From an uncultured Sphingomonadaceae bacterium (GTDB lineage Bacteria; Pseudomonadota; Alphaproteobacteria; Sphingomonadales; Sphingomonadaceae): a stretch of DNA of 9,768 nt. This document shows, one piece after another, positions 1 through 7,488 of the stretch (position 1 is its first letter; each line of letters begins with the position of its first letter). Made by a program: the position numbers and the translations under genes. The notes under the pieces were generated by a model. It ran no database searches. It saw nothing but the letters and a program-made list of their open reading frames with translations, and was not told the DNA's origin. The stretch covers positions 1 to 9,768 of the forward strand of contig CAMLKX010000054.1 of the NCBI GenBank assembly GCA_946480515.1, written 5' to 3'.

Positions 1-728
1 CTCCTATCAGGCAGGCGATTGCGGTTCAGGAGCATGCTCTGTCGGTCCTGCTCGGCAGAAACCCGGGACCAATCGAACGCGGGGGAACTCTGGAATCGCT
101 TCAGTCGCCTGCGGTCCCAGCCGGGCTTCCATCAGAGCTGCTGAACCGGCGTCCGGATATCCTTCAGGCCGAGCAGCAGCTGGTTGCATCCAATGCCCTG
201 ATCGGGGCCGCGCGTGCTCTCTTCTTTCCGCGCATTAGTCTGACCGGCTTGTTCGGCTTTGCCAGTGGTTCCCTCGAGACTTTGTTTAGCGGCCCAGCGC
301 GGACCTGGACTTTCACCGGCGATGTGGCGGGTCCAATCTACACCGGCGGGGGGATCGTCGCGGCAGTCGATCAGGCGGAAGCGAGGAGGGATCAGGCGTT
401 CGCCAATTACGAGTCGGTGGTTCAGAACGCATTTCGCGACGTCGAGGACTCTCTTGCCGATCTGCGTCACAGCCAGGAGCTGCGAACGACTCTCGAGCGG
501 CGGGTCATGGTTCTCCGCCGAGGACTCGATCTCGCCAATGAGCGGTACGAGAATGGCTATTCCGACTATCTTGAGGTGCTCGATACCGAGCGTGGCCTGT
601 TCTCGGCGGAGCTCCAGCTGGCTTCAGCGCGCGGTGACTATCAGCGGGCGTTGGTGAGCCTCTATCGGGCGCTCGGTGGTGACTGGACGGCCACGGCGCC
701 AGCGCAAGTCGGGGCAATCCGCCAGTGA
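1..728 (+). CDS. RND/FUSC-type efflux outer membrane factor, NodT/OprM family (5' truncated)
   Basis: This is the C-terminal part (about 242 residues, read from base 3) of an outer-membrane channel protein of the TolC/OprM superfamily, NodT subgroup. Such trimers span the outer membrane and periplasm and pass substrates from an inner-membrane pump and its adaptor to the outside. Visible family hallmarks are a GLPSELLNRRPDILQAEQQL stretch encoded at about 129-185, followed by an IGAARA-FFPRISLTG segment, a GPIYTGGGI segment near 331-357, and a long helix ending in ERYENGYSDYLEVLDTER, the typical end of the second OEP repeat. The N-terminus, and any lipobox, lies before the window. The stop overlaps the next gene's GTG start by four bases, which implies translational coupling to the HlyD adaptor. 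Family assignment is firm; the substrate is unknown. Confidence 0.93.
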   Translation, partial: PIRQAIAVQEHALSVLLGRNPGPIERGGTLESLQSPAVPAGLPSELLNRRPDILQAEQQLVASNALIGAARALFFPRISLTGLFGFASGSLETLFSGPARTWTFTGDVAGPIYTGGGIVAAVDQAEARRDQAFANYESVVQNAFRDVEDSLADLRHSQELRTTLERRVMVLRRGLDLANERYENGYSDYLEVLDTERGLFSAELQLASARGDYQRALVSLYRALGGDWTATAPAQVGAIRQ

Positions 729-1870
729 ATGCGGTCCCCGAGCAAGGCGGCAGTCAGCCTGTCGCCACCGAGATCGACGTTGGACCTGGCACTCCGCCTC
801 CGAACCCGATGCGCAAGGTCGTGCTGATTGCGGTCGGCGTATTGTTGATCCTGTTCATTTACCACGTCCTTTCGGACCGCTTCACCCCTTACACTTCTCA
901 GGCCCGGGTCGAGACATTCCTGACTCAGATCGCTCCTGAGGTTGCTGGCGACGTCCGCGAAGTTGGGGTGCGGGACAATGGCTTTGTCCGCAAAGGCGAG
1001 CTTTTGTTCAGAGTCGATCCGGAGCCCTATGAGCTTGCGATGCGCGCCGCGGAGGCGAATCTGTCGGTCGCGATGCAGGGTGCTGACGTCTCGGTTGCGG
1101 ATGTTGCAGTGGCGCAAGCGCAGCTCAGGAAGCACCGCGTTGATCTCGCTGCGAGCAGGGCCCTGGGGGGCATCGTCACCGATCTCGTCGACAAGCGCGC
1201 CCTTGCCGAGACCCAGGGCATCCGCGCCAGAGCAGAGGTGGCCAAGACCGAAGCTGACGTAACGCGGGCCCAGGCGGATCTGCGCAAGGCCCGCGCCAAT
1301 CTGGGCGATGCGGGCCTACGCAACGCCAAGGTGCGGCAGGCTCTCGCGGCTCTCGAACAAGCCCGGCTCGATTTGCGCAACACCGAGGTCCGCGCGCCCG
1401 CTCGCGGAACGGTCACCAACCTGCGCCTTGCCGTTGGGCAATATGTTGCGCCAGGCCAGCCGTTGCTGAGCTTTCTTGAAAGCGGCCCACGTTGGATCAT
1501 GGCCGACATGCGTGAAAATCAGCTTGGCAATGTTGCGCCGGGGCAGGAGGTGTTGATCGCCTTCGATGTGAAGCCAGGTCAGCTGTTCAAGGGTCGGGTT
1601 CACAGCATTGGCTGGGGTGTGAGCCAAGGGGACGAAACCCCGACCGGTCAACTGTCCACCATGCCCGCAGATCAGGGTTGGCTACGGAATCCGCAGCGCT
1701 TCCCGGTCCGGATCATGGTTCTGCCGGATGAGGAGACTGATGCCGGAATTGAGGTCGGCCGCAGTGGTGCTCAGGCCAACGTCATTATCTTCACAAGCGA
1801 CAAATCGATCATGAACCCGATCGGCAGGCTGTGGATCAAGATCGTCGCCCTCCTCAGCTATCTGCAGTAG
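725..1870 (+). CDS. HlyD/EmrA-family periplasmic adaptor (membrane fusion protein) of a DUF2955 exporter
   Basis: A 381-residue adaptor that would bridge the DUF2955 inner-membrane protein and the outer-membrane factor encoded just before it. A cytoplasmic tail of about 30 residues is followed by one membrane segment (about 31-49). Next come the first lipoyl half (about 63-100), a long Ala/Arg/Gln-rich coiled-coil hairpin (about 101-220), the second lipoyl half (EVRAPARGTVTNL, about 221-250) and a beta-barrel domain to about 355. The C-terminus, NPIGRLWIKIVALLSYLQ, matches the tail I know from adaptors paired with DUF2955/AaeB-like pumps. The start is a GTG at 725 inside the upstream stop (GTGA), and no strong ribosome binding site is evident, so coupling is likely. 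The 3' end may overlap the next gene by 40 bases. AaeA and EmrA are the nearest characterised relatives; the substrate cannot be read from sequence. Confidence 0.93.
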   Translation: MNAVPEQGGSQPVATEIDVGPGTPPPNPMRKVVLIAVGVLLILFIYHVLSDRFTPYTSQARVETFLTQIAPEVAGDVREVGVRDNGFVRKGELLFRVDPEPYELAMRAAEANLSVAMQGADVSVADVAVAQAQLRKHRVDLAASRALGGIVTDLVDKRALAETQGIRARAEVAKTEADVTRAQADLRKARANLGDAGLRNAKVRQALAALEQARLDLRNTEVRAPARGTVTNLRLAVGQYVAPGQPLLSFLESGPRWIMADMRENQLGNVAPGQEVLIAFDVKPGQLFKGRVHSIGWGVSQGDETPTGQLSTMPADQGWLRNPQRFPVRIMVLPDEETDAGIEVGRSGAQANVIIFTSDKSIMNPIGRLWIKIVALLSYLQ

Positions 1871-2922
1871 CTGTGCCAGTCTCCTCGTTACCGAACCGCG
1901 CGATTGATCCAGAAGAGGCCGCGCGCCTCCACTTCGTGCTCCGCTTCAGTTTCGGAACGGCGGGCGCCTTCACCATTTGCGAATGGATGGGGTGGCAGCC
2001 AGCCGCGCTCGCGGCGGTCCTCGCCGGCATTCTTTTGGCGAACCTGCCGGCAGCACCGCCGGCTAAAGTCGGCATTGGACTGGCGCTGATCATGACCATC
2101 TGGGCCTTCCTTGCCTACGCGCTGACCGTGCTTCTGTTCGAAACGCCGCACATCCTGTTCGGAGTGATCGGCCTGATCATGTTCCTGGCTTTTTCCGGAC
2201 TTGCTAATGCGAAGGGTCAGCTTCCGCTGACTCTGCTGCTGATTTGCATGGCGGTGATCCCGGTGATCACCCTCACATATCCCGACCTAGCCAATGTGGT
2301 TCGTGCCGCGTTCACGCGAGCAATGGCGGTGGCAGTCATTTTCATGTGGATTGCGTTTGCCGCGTGGCCGCGGGCGTTGATCAAGGCGCAGCCGCCGCCG
2401 CAGGGACCGGTCGAGCTTCCGGTGCTGACGGCGCTGATCGGCACGCTGATCGTTTTGCCGGTCATGCTCATCTACTGGCTGTTTGGCCTCACCGATGCCA
2501 TTCCTGTCCTGCTCACGACCGTGCTGCTCGTCGCGAAAATGGAAGAGGAACGCGGGACGGCGACCGGCCTCGTCAAACTGACGGTCAATTTTCTTGGCGG
2601 GTTCATCGCCTTTGCGGCCTATGGGCTGCTGCAGATCGCGCCCAACCTAGTGACTTTTGGGCTGCTCACGTTTCTTCTGAGTTTCACCTTCGCTCGACAG
2701 ATCGCGAAGGGTGGAGTCTGGGGCGGCAACGCGCTCCTGGCCTTCAACGCAACGATGGTCATCTTTGGCCTGCTGGTCCTGAAAGGCGAATCCAATTCGG
2801 GAACCTGGGGATCGCGGGTGGTGCAGTTCGGAATCGCCTGCGTTTTCGTTGTCGGCATGATGAAGCTTCTCTGGCCGCGACTAAAGCAGCGCCGGATCGC
2901 CGCTCAGTATAACGCCGGATAG
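1831..2922 (+). CDS. DUF2955 family inner-membrane transporter, half-size FUSC-like pump
   Basis: A 363-residue, very hydrophobic protein with about 11-12 predicted membrane segments in two similar halves. The first half spans about 36-180. A Pro-rich linker (QPPPQGP, about 187-193) separates it from the second half at about 196-347. The pattern and the HlyD neighbour fit DUF2955, a family related to fusaric acid resistance (FUSC/AaeB) proteins, but this protein is much shorter than AaeB (about 650 residues) and lacks its large cytoplasmic domain. It would be the energised component of the tripartite exporter. The start is uncertain: GTG at 1831 overlaps the adaptor by 40 bases behind a weak GGCAGG, while an in-frame GTG at 1873 would begin just after the adaptor stop. 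Both precede the conserved hydrophobic region, so the mature protein is little affected. Confidence 0.88.
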   Translation: MDQDRRPPQLSAVAVPVSSLPNRAIDPEEAARLHFVLRFSFGTAGAFTICEWMGWQPAALAAVLAGILLANLPAAPPAKVGIGLALIMTIWAFLAYALTVLLFETPHILFGVIGLIMFLAFSGLANAKGQLPLTLLLICMAVIPVITLTYPDLANVVRAAFTRAMAVAVIFMWIAFAAWPRALIKAQPPPQGPVELPVLTALIGTLIVLPVMLIYWLFGLTDAIPVLLTTVLLVAKMEEERGTATGLVKLTVNFLGGFIAFAAYGLLQIAPNLVTFGLLTFLLSFTFARQIAKGGVWGGNALLAFNATMVIFGLLVLKGESNSGTWGSRVVQFGIACVFVVGMMKLLWPRLKQRRIAAQYNAG

Positions 2923-2954
2923 GAACGCCTCGGAAGAAACCCTAGCGGGACCAA

Positions 2955-4466
2955 ATGCGACGCGAGCCATTCGCAGCCCTGTTCATAGCGATGGCCCTGT
3001 GGTCGTGCTCCGAAGCGCAGGATTCGAAAGAGCCATCGAAAAATCCAGCGACCGCATCGACCAAGCCGCCCGGCTACCAGGCTGCACTTCCGGAAGAATT
3101 GCGCGCAGTCGTGAACCGCCGGTTCACCGGGGACCTGGACGGAATGGTTGAGCGGCGGCTCATTCGGATCGCGGCACCCTTCAACCGCACCTTCTACTTC
3201 CTTGATGGAGGCGTCGAGCGCGGCCTCTCCTACGACTATGCCAAGCTGTTTGAGAAATCCCTCAACGAGCAGCTTGGGAGTGGCCATCCCGGCGTCCATA
3301 TCGTGATCCTGCCGATGCCGCGCGATGCGCTTCTGCCGGCCTTGAACGACGGCTTGGCGGACATGGCGGTTGCGCAATTGACCATCACTCCGGAACGGCT
3401 GCGGATTGCCGATTTCACAATCCCGACGCGAGCGAACGTCACTGAGATTTGGGTGAGCGGGCCGGGTTCCGTTCAGTCGAATTCGCCAGATGCATTCAGC
3501 GGACGACAGGTGTTCGTTCGCAAAAGTTCAAGCTACTTCCAGAGTCTTCAGTTGCTGAACAACCGGCTGACGGCAGCCGGCAAACCGTCGGTCGACATCC
3601 GTGAAGCCCCGGAAAATCTTGAGGACGACGACCTGCTCGAAATGGTCAGTGCCGGCCTGATCCCGGCGACCGTCACGGACGACTATCTCGCTCAGTTCTG
3701 GAAAAGGATTTTTCCCGGACTGGTGCTCAGTGAAGCCGCGCCTCTCCGGACCGGCGGGCAACTGGCGGTCGCGGTTCGCAAATCCAGTCCGCAGCTCAAG
3801 GGTGAATTGGATAGCTTCATTCAAGCAAACGGCTTGGACACCACGCTGGGGGCGATCCTCAACAAGCGCTACCTGAAAGACGCCGACTATGTGCGCAGCG
3901 CCGCCGCTGGCGAAGAGCGTCGCAAGTTTCTCGCGGTCGTTGACCTCTTCCGCAAATATGGCCGGCAGTATGATTTCGATTATCTGCTGATGGCCGCGCA
4001 GGGTTATCAGGAGTCTCGGCTCGACCAAGGCGCCAAGAGCCACGTCGGCGCAATTGGCGTGATGCAATTAATGCCTGCCACAGGCGAGGAACAGAAGGTC
4101 GGCGACATCCGCCAGATCGAGCCCAACATCCACGGCGGCGTCAAATATATGCGGTTCATTCGCGACCGCTATTTCGGTGACGAGCCGATCACCGCGATCA
4201 ACAAGGGCCTGTTCGCCTTTGCCTCTTACAACGCCGGGCCGGGCCGCATCCAGCAACTTCGCAAGGAAGCCGCAGCACGCGGTCTCGATCCCAACATTTG
4301 GTTCGGCAATGTCGAGCAGGTGGCAGCGGATCGCGTCGGTTCGGAACCCGTCACTTACGTCAGCAATATCTACAAATATTACATCGCCTACCGGTTAATC
4401 ACCCAGGAAGAGGCTGAACGTCAGAAGACCAAGGCCGCGTTGCGGGCGCAAGCAAAGGCTAGCTGA
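2955..4466 (+). CDS. MltF-like membrane-bound lytic murein transglycosylase, SBP_bac_3 plus SLT domains
   Basis: A 503-residue lipoprotein candidate that should cleave the MurNAc-GlcNAc bond of peptidoglycan to give 1,6-anhydro-MurNAc ends. The N-terminus is hydrophobic and ends in LWSC with Cys18 as probable lipidation site (Trp at -2 is unusual). Residues about 68-310 form a periplasmic solute-binding domain, seen in GLSYDYAKLFE, DGLADMAVAQLTITPER and LRIADFTIP. Residues about 325-485 form the SLT domain: the catalytic Glu is E353 in YQESRLD, followed by GVMQLMP (368-374), ASYNAGPG (423-430) and VTYVSNIYKYY (466-476). Length and domain order match MltF (about 518 residues in E. coli). It starts 32 bases after the DUF2955 gene with GGGA at 2947-2950, so co-transcription with the exporter is likely. 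In MltF the binding domain regulates the enzyme; its ligand here is unknown. Confidence 0.93.
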   Translation: MRREPFAALFIAMALWSCSEAQDSKEPSKNPATASTKPPGYQAALPEELRAVVNRRFTGDLDGMVERRLIRIAAPFNRTFYFLDGGVERGLSYDYAKLFEKSLNEQLGSGHPGVHIVILPMPRDALLPALNDGLADMAVAQLTITPERLRIADFTIPTRANVTEIWVSGPGSVQSNSPDAFSGRQVFVRKSSSYFQSLQLLNNRLTAAGKPSVDIREAPENLEDDDLLEMVSAGLIPATVTDDYLAQFWKRIFPGLVLSEAAPLRTGGQLAVAVRKSSPQLKGELDSFIQANGLDTTLGAILNKRYLKDADYVRSAAAGEERRKFLAVVDLFRKYGRQYDFDYLLMAAQGYQESRLDQGAKSHVGAIGVMQLMPATGEEQKVGDIRQIEPNIHGGVKYMRFIRDRYFGDEPITAINKGLFAFASYNAGPGRIQQLRKEAAARGLDPNIWFGNVEQVAADRVGSEPVTYVSNIYKYYIAYRLITQEEAERQKTKAALRAQAKAS

Positions 4467-4487
4467 GCCGTTCGAGGGTTCCTCAGA

Positions 4488-4511
4488 CTTGGGGTTTCCC
4501 CGGATGGCAGC
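4488..4511 (+). promoter_or_regulatory. Conserved regulatory element, copy A (before the patatin gene)
   Basis: The core reads TTGGGGTTTCCCCGGATGG from 4489. It contains a perfect GGGG-TTT-CCCC dyad and aligns without gaps to the copies at 6526-6549 and 9122-9145 (16 of 24 identical to each). Its first base is 76 bases before the ATG at 4564. A small GGATG-GCAG-CATCC inverted repeat overlaps its right end (4502-4515). I read it as an operator or activator site in the patatin/DUF3047 promoter, possibly for the response regulator encoded nearby. The binding partner is inferred. Confidence 0.6.
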
Positions 4512-4563
4512 ATCCTCAAGCAGCAGCGAAGATCAGCACTCCTGTTTTCAGCGGAGAGTAAGC

Positions 4564-5781
4564 ATGGCTGTGAGTGTCGGGCGTCGCCTGCTGATCATGC
4601 TCTCGACCGCGCAACTGGCGATTGCCGGCTGCTCGACTCCGCACCGCCTACCGGCTGTGCCATTGGGTCAAGTCGCGCTCGCGAGCCCAACATCAGCTCC
4701 GGTGCGCTATCTTGTCACTCGCGAAACGGAGAGCTTCGCCGCTGAGGCCCGTAGCGCTCTGGCGAAGGAGCAGCAATGGCTGGCCACCGCCGGACAAGGT
4801 GCTGAGCTCCCCCCGGCCAATTTCCTGGCGATTTCGGGCGGCGGCGATAACGGTGCCTATGGCGCGGGTTTTCTGAACGGGTGGACTCAATCAGGAACCC
4901 GGCCAGAGTTCAAAGCAGTCACGGGAATCAGCACCGGAGCGCTGATCGCTCCATTTGCCTTTCTGGGGCCCAGGTACGACTATGTGCTTGAGCGGGTTTA
5001 TACCCAGGTGTCGCAGAAGGACATTTTCAAGAAGCGAGGCATCGTCAAGGGCCTGTTCGGTGATGCGATGGCCGACACCCGACCGCTCGCGCTGTTGATC
5101 TCGTCCTACGTCAATCGTTCGCTGCTGGATCAAATCGCCGCCGAGTACGCCAAGGGCCGGTTGCTGCTGGTCGGAACCGCGAACCTAGACTCGCTCGAGC
5201 CGGTGATCTGGAACATGACCGCGATCGCGGCGAGCAAGGATCCGAATGCCGTCGAGCTGTTCAGCAAGGTCCTGCTGGCTTCGGCTTCCATTCCCGGCGC
5301 TTTTCCGCCGGTGATGATCGACGTGAATGTCGACGGCCGGCATTATCAAGAGATGCATGCGGACGGTGGAACGATGACTCAGGTCTTCCTCTATCCGCCA
5401 TCATTGAACATCGCGAATTCGCCGCAGCGCAAGCGCGCTTTGTACATCATCAGGAACGCTCGCATGGATGCGGATTGGGCGAGCGTCGAACGGCGCACCT
5501 TGAGCATCACTGCGCGGGCGATTGCATCGCTCACTCGGACTCAAGGGGTCGGCGACCTTTACCGGATCTTCGCGACTGCCCAGCGGGACGGCTTCGATTT
5601 CAACCTGACCTACATCCCGGCGACCTTTACGACTCCGCACATGGAAGAGTTCGACACCGCTTACATGCGGTCGCTCTATGACGTCGGCTTGCGCGCTGCG
5701 AAGGGCGGGCACCAGTGGCAGAAGTATCCACCTGGGTTCGAGGCGCCGATGCAGGCCTCGGCGGGATCAACCGCGAATTGA
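4564..5781 (+). CDS. Patatin-like phospholipase family lipoprotein
   Basis: A 405-residue predicted lipoprotein with a patatin-type Ser-Asp dyad, which in this family hydrolyses acyl esters of lipids. The signal peptide runs to IAGC with Cys23 as lipid-modified residue. The glycine-rich oxyanion region is SGGGDNGAYG (91-100), the nucleophile is Ser123 in GISTG (121-125), and the Asp is D267 in HADGG (265-269). ASIPGAFPPV (241-250) is also typical. I chose the ATG at 4564 because GGAGAG at 4553-4558 sits at good spacing and the signal peptide begins there. A longer frame back to TTG 4489 only adds a Ser-rich, non-conserved stretch running through regulatory element A. The gene stands alone after a 97-base gap and is followed within 5 bases by DUF3047. 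Fold and dyad are clear; lipase activity and substrate are inferred. Confidence 0.92.
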   Translation: MAVSVGRRLLIMLSTAQLAIAGCSTPHRLPAVPLGQVALASPTSAPVRYLVTRETESFAAEARSALAKEQQWLATAGQGAELPPANFLAISGGGDNGAYGAGFLNGWTQSGTRPEFKAVTGISTGALIAPFAFLGPRYDYVLERVYTQVSQKDIFKKRGIVKGLFGDAMADTRPLALLISSYVNRSLLDQIAAEYAKGRLLLVGTANLDSLEPVIWNMTAIAASKDPNAVELFSKVLLASASIPGAFPPVMIDVNVDGRHYQEMHADGGTMTQVFLYPPSLNIANSPQRKRALYIIRNARMDADWASVERRTLSITARAIASLTRTQGVGDLYRIFATAQRDGFDFNLTYIPATFTTPHMEEFDTAYMRSLYDVGLRAAKGGHQWQKYPPGFEAPMQASAGSTAN

Positions 5782-5786
5782 CGGTG

Positions 5787-6506
5787 ATGCACGCGGCCGT
5801 CGTTCTGTTGAGTGCGGCCCTGGCCTCGAGCAGCCTCGCACCGAACTGGATTGGCCGGTTTGCGAACCCAGGCAGTCCCCCTGCGCCTTGGAGGTCGGTG
5901 CCCTACGGCAATACGCCGCCAACACACTACCGCGTGGCTGCGATCAATGGAAAGACCGGCGTCGAGGCGATTGTCGATCGCAGCATGTCGCTGCTCGGCC
6001 GGCCGATCAGCGTGGACCTGACGAAGACACCGGTGCTGTGCTGGCGGTGGTTCGTCAGCAATCCAGTGCGAAAAGCGGACATGACCCGGCGCAGCGGCGA
6101 TGACTATGCCGCTCGAGTCTATGTCGCGTTCGATATTCCCAACTCGGCGCTATCCGGCTCCACCAAGCTCAAGCTGAAAATGGCGCGCAGCTTGCTAAAG
6201 CGGGATGTCCCTGACGCTGCGCTGGTCTATGTGTGGGACAATACCCATTCGGTCGGGACGGCGCGCAAGAGCAGTTACACGGATCGCTCGCAACTGGTCG
6301 TTGCCGAAACCGGCGCGTCGCGGGCTGGATCATGGGTGACAGAGCGCGCCGATGTCGCCGCGGATTATGCTCGCGCCTTTCCGCGCCAGCCAGGCACACC
6401 AACTTTTTTCGGCATCGCGGCCGATGGCGACAACACGAACAGCAAGGGGCGCGCGGGCTTCGCGGACATCCACTTCGTCGGCCGCGACGAGCCCTGCGCC
6501 GCCTAA
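5787..6506 (+). CDS. Exported DUF3047 domain protein
   Basis: A 239-residue protein matching DUF3047, a family without known function. An N-terminal hydrophobic stretch ending ALASSSLA suggests a Sec signal peptide (cleavage near residue 18). Hallmarks are VLCWRWFV (83-90), KADM (96-99), GDDYAARVYVAFD (104-116), LVYVWDN (146-152) and the C-terminal ADGDNTN-SKGRAGFADIHF region (212-230), where the Asp-rich DGDN turn is strongly family-like. It begins 5 bases after the patatin stop. A GTG directly before the ATG (5784) is an alternative start, and no good Shine-Dalgarno is visible, so translation is probably coupled to the patatin gene. The pairing suggests a shared envelope role, perhaps with the patatin product as lipid-acting partner, but no function can be assigned from sequence. 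Confidence 0.85.
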   Translation: MHAAVVLLSAALASSSLAPNWIGRFANPGSPPAPWRSVPYGNTPPTHYRVAAINGKTGVEAIVDRSMSLLGRPISVDLTKTPVLCWRWFVSNPVRKADMTRRSGDDYAARVYVAFDIPNSALSGSTKLKLKMARSLLKRDVPDAALVYVWDNTHSVGTARKSSYTDRSQLVVAETGASRAGSWVTERADVAADYARAFPRQPGTPTFFGIAADGDNTNSKGRAGFADIHFVGRDEPCAA

Positions 6507-6525
6507 ACCTTCCTACTGTTGAGAC

Positions 6526-6570
6526 CCTAGGGTTTGTCCTGATGGAGCCCGATGCCGCCGGGTGCGACCC
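6526..6570 (+). promoter_or_regulatory. Conserved regulatory element, copy B, with second conserved block (before the DUF3313 gene)
   Basis: The first block (6526-6549) begins CCTAGGGTTTGTCCTGATGG and includes the 10-base palindrome ACCCTAGGGT at 6524-6533. Four bases later comes a second block, GCCGCCGGGTGCGACCC (6554-6570), which is 14 of 17 identical to a block at the same offset in the copy before DUF2092 (9150-9166). The first base lies 81 bases before the ATG at 6607. The second block contains the inverted repeat GGGT-GCG-ACCC. It may be a bipartite binding site or a promoter element; the role is inferred. Confidence 0.6.
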
Positions 6571-6606
6571 CTACGGCTGGTCTCAACGATCGTCTGGAGC
6601 GAAGAT

Positions 6607-7284
6607 ATGACTGGCGTTCAAATCGCGCGGCTTGCCATTCCCGCACTGGTGCTGCTGGCGGCCGTGCCCGCCAACGCACAAACTGAAGATCACGCACCCG
6701 TTTCCCTGCGGTCGTCCCAACGGATGACTCAGGACCGGCCGGGAAGCGAGTCATGGACCTACGCTCAGCCGGTAACCCGCTTCACGCGGTACCGGACCGT
6801 GATCGTTGAACCGACAGCCGTATATCAAGGGCCTGATGCGCAGTTCGAAGGAATCGATCCTGGAGCACGCGCAACCTACGCGGGGATCATCACTCAGGAA
6901 CTGCGTTCGGAGTTGGCGAAGACCTTCCCGTCGCCGGCGACTGCTCAGGCCGATACGCTGCGTGTGAAGGTGACGATCCTCGGGGCTTCGAAAACGACGG
7001 GCGGAATCGCGACTGCGACTCGGGTGACGCCCTTTGGCTTTGCTACCAGTGCACTCAAGAGCGCCTTGGGCAAGACAGGTAGCCTGACCGGCTCTGTGCT
7101 TTACGCGGTCGAGGTGCACGACGCGAAGTCCAACGAGCTGCTGCTGGCAGCGGTGAGGCGCCGTACTCCCGATCCGCTTGATGTCCCCGCCACGCTCTCG
7201 ACCACCGACACGGTAAAGGCGGTCGCCCGGGATTTCGCAACGTCTGCCCGCCGCCGATTGGAAGAACTGACTCAAGCCAGGTGA
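6607..7284 (+). CDS. Exported DUF3313 domain protein
   Basis: A 225-residue protein with a clear Sec signal peptide: a hydrophobic core LAIPALVLLAAV and an ANA-Q cleavage site after residue 24. The mature part fits DUF3313, often found as small envelope proteins or lipoproteins in Proteobacteria. Here FTRYRTVIVEPTAVYQG (59-75) is the family's strand-rich opening. It is followed by a helix (ATYAGIITQELRSELAKTF, 89-107), LRVKVTILGA (118-127) and a LYAVEVHDAKSNELLLAAV strand pair (165-183). There is no lipobox, so the product is probably a soluble periplasmic or loosely attached protein. The ATG at 6607 is chosen because GGAG at 6596-6599 lies 7 bases upstream and the signal peptide starts there. 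The gene has its own upstream element (copy B) and is followed by a strong hairpin, so it may be monocistronic. Function unknown. Confidence 0.85.
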   Translation: MTGVQIARLAIPALVLLAAVPANAQTEDHAPVSLRSSQRMTQDRPGSESWTYAQPVTRFTRYRTVIVEPTAVYQGPDAQFEGIDPGARATYAGIITQELRSELAKTFPSPATAQADTLRVKVTILGASKTTGGIATATRVTPFGFATSALKSALGKTGSLTGSVLYAVEVHDAKSNELLLAAVRRRTPDPLDVPATLSTTDTVKAVARDFATSARRRLEELTQAR

Positions 7285-7292
7285 GTGGTAAG

Positions 7293-7305
7293 CCGGAAAC
7301 TCCGG
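7293..7305 (+). other. Small inverted repeat after DUF3313 gene
   Basis: CCGGA-AAC-TCCGG forms a 5-bp stem with a 3-base loop, 8 bases after the DUF3313 stop and followed by ATTTCT. It could contribute to transcript termination or 3'-end stability. The stem is too short to call a terminator alone. Confidence 0.3.
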
Positions 7306-7321
7306 ATTTCTCCCGAAGTTG

Positions 7322-7355
7322 GATGCTCTGCTCGGGGTTTTCCCAGCAGAGCATC
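7322..7355 (+). terminator. Strong hairpin after DUF3313, possible terminator or operator
   Basis: Two perfect 11-base arms (7322-7332 and 7345-7355, GATGCTCTGCT and its complement) can extend by three more G-C pairs (7334-7336 with 7342-7344) around a single unpaired C, leaving a five-base loop. It lies 37 bases after the DUF3313 stop and before the kinase gene. It has no downstream T-run, so it is not a textbook intrinsic terminator, though it could end or stabilise the DUF3313 transcript. The central GGGGTTTTCCC resembles the core of the regulatory elements, so a DNA-binding role is an alternative. Confidence 0.5.
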
Positions 7356-7365
7356 AATGTTCTTG

Positions 7366-7413
7366 CCCCATTAATTTACAAAAAACTTCTTACCATAGAT
7401 CAATAAAGAGATT
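7366..7413 (+). promoter_or_regulatory. AT-rich probable promoter region of the histidine kinase gene
   Basis: This stretch of about 48 bases is sharply more A+T-rich than the rest of the window. It contains a TTTACA at 7375-7380 that could act as a -35 element, but no convincing -10 hexamer at 16-18 bases. I therefore support a promoter-like region and not specific boxes. Confidence 0.35.
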
Positions 7414-7488
7414 ATGATTTGGGGCGAGGTAAGTGGCGTCTCCACCTCACCATGCTCGGGCAACGAAGCTTATCATGGGGGCTTGAAG

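Noticed and set aside
1027..1509. A 160-residue minus-strand open frame inside the HlyD adaptor gene
   Set aside because: It is Arg/Ala/Ser-rich, a typical shadow of GC-rich coding sequence, and the plus-strand frame encodes a complete recognised adaptor.
2940..2955. CCCTAGCGGG just before the transglycosylase start as another copy of the regulatory element
   Set aside because: Only the CCCTAG part matches; the GGG-TT-CC-GATG core is missing, and the position next to the start codon does not fit the spacing of the other copies.
4489..4563. Longer start (TTG 4489) for the patatin gene
   Set aside because: The added residues are a Ser-rich stretch through regulatory element A. The ATG at 4564 has a good ribosome binding site and starts a perfect lipoprotein signal peptide.
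6562..6606. Longer start for the DUF3313 gene at 6562
   Set aside because: It would place about 15 polar residues before the signal peptide; GGAG at 6596-6599 clearly serves the ATG at 6607.
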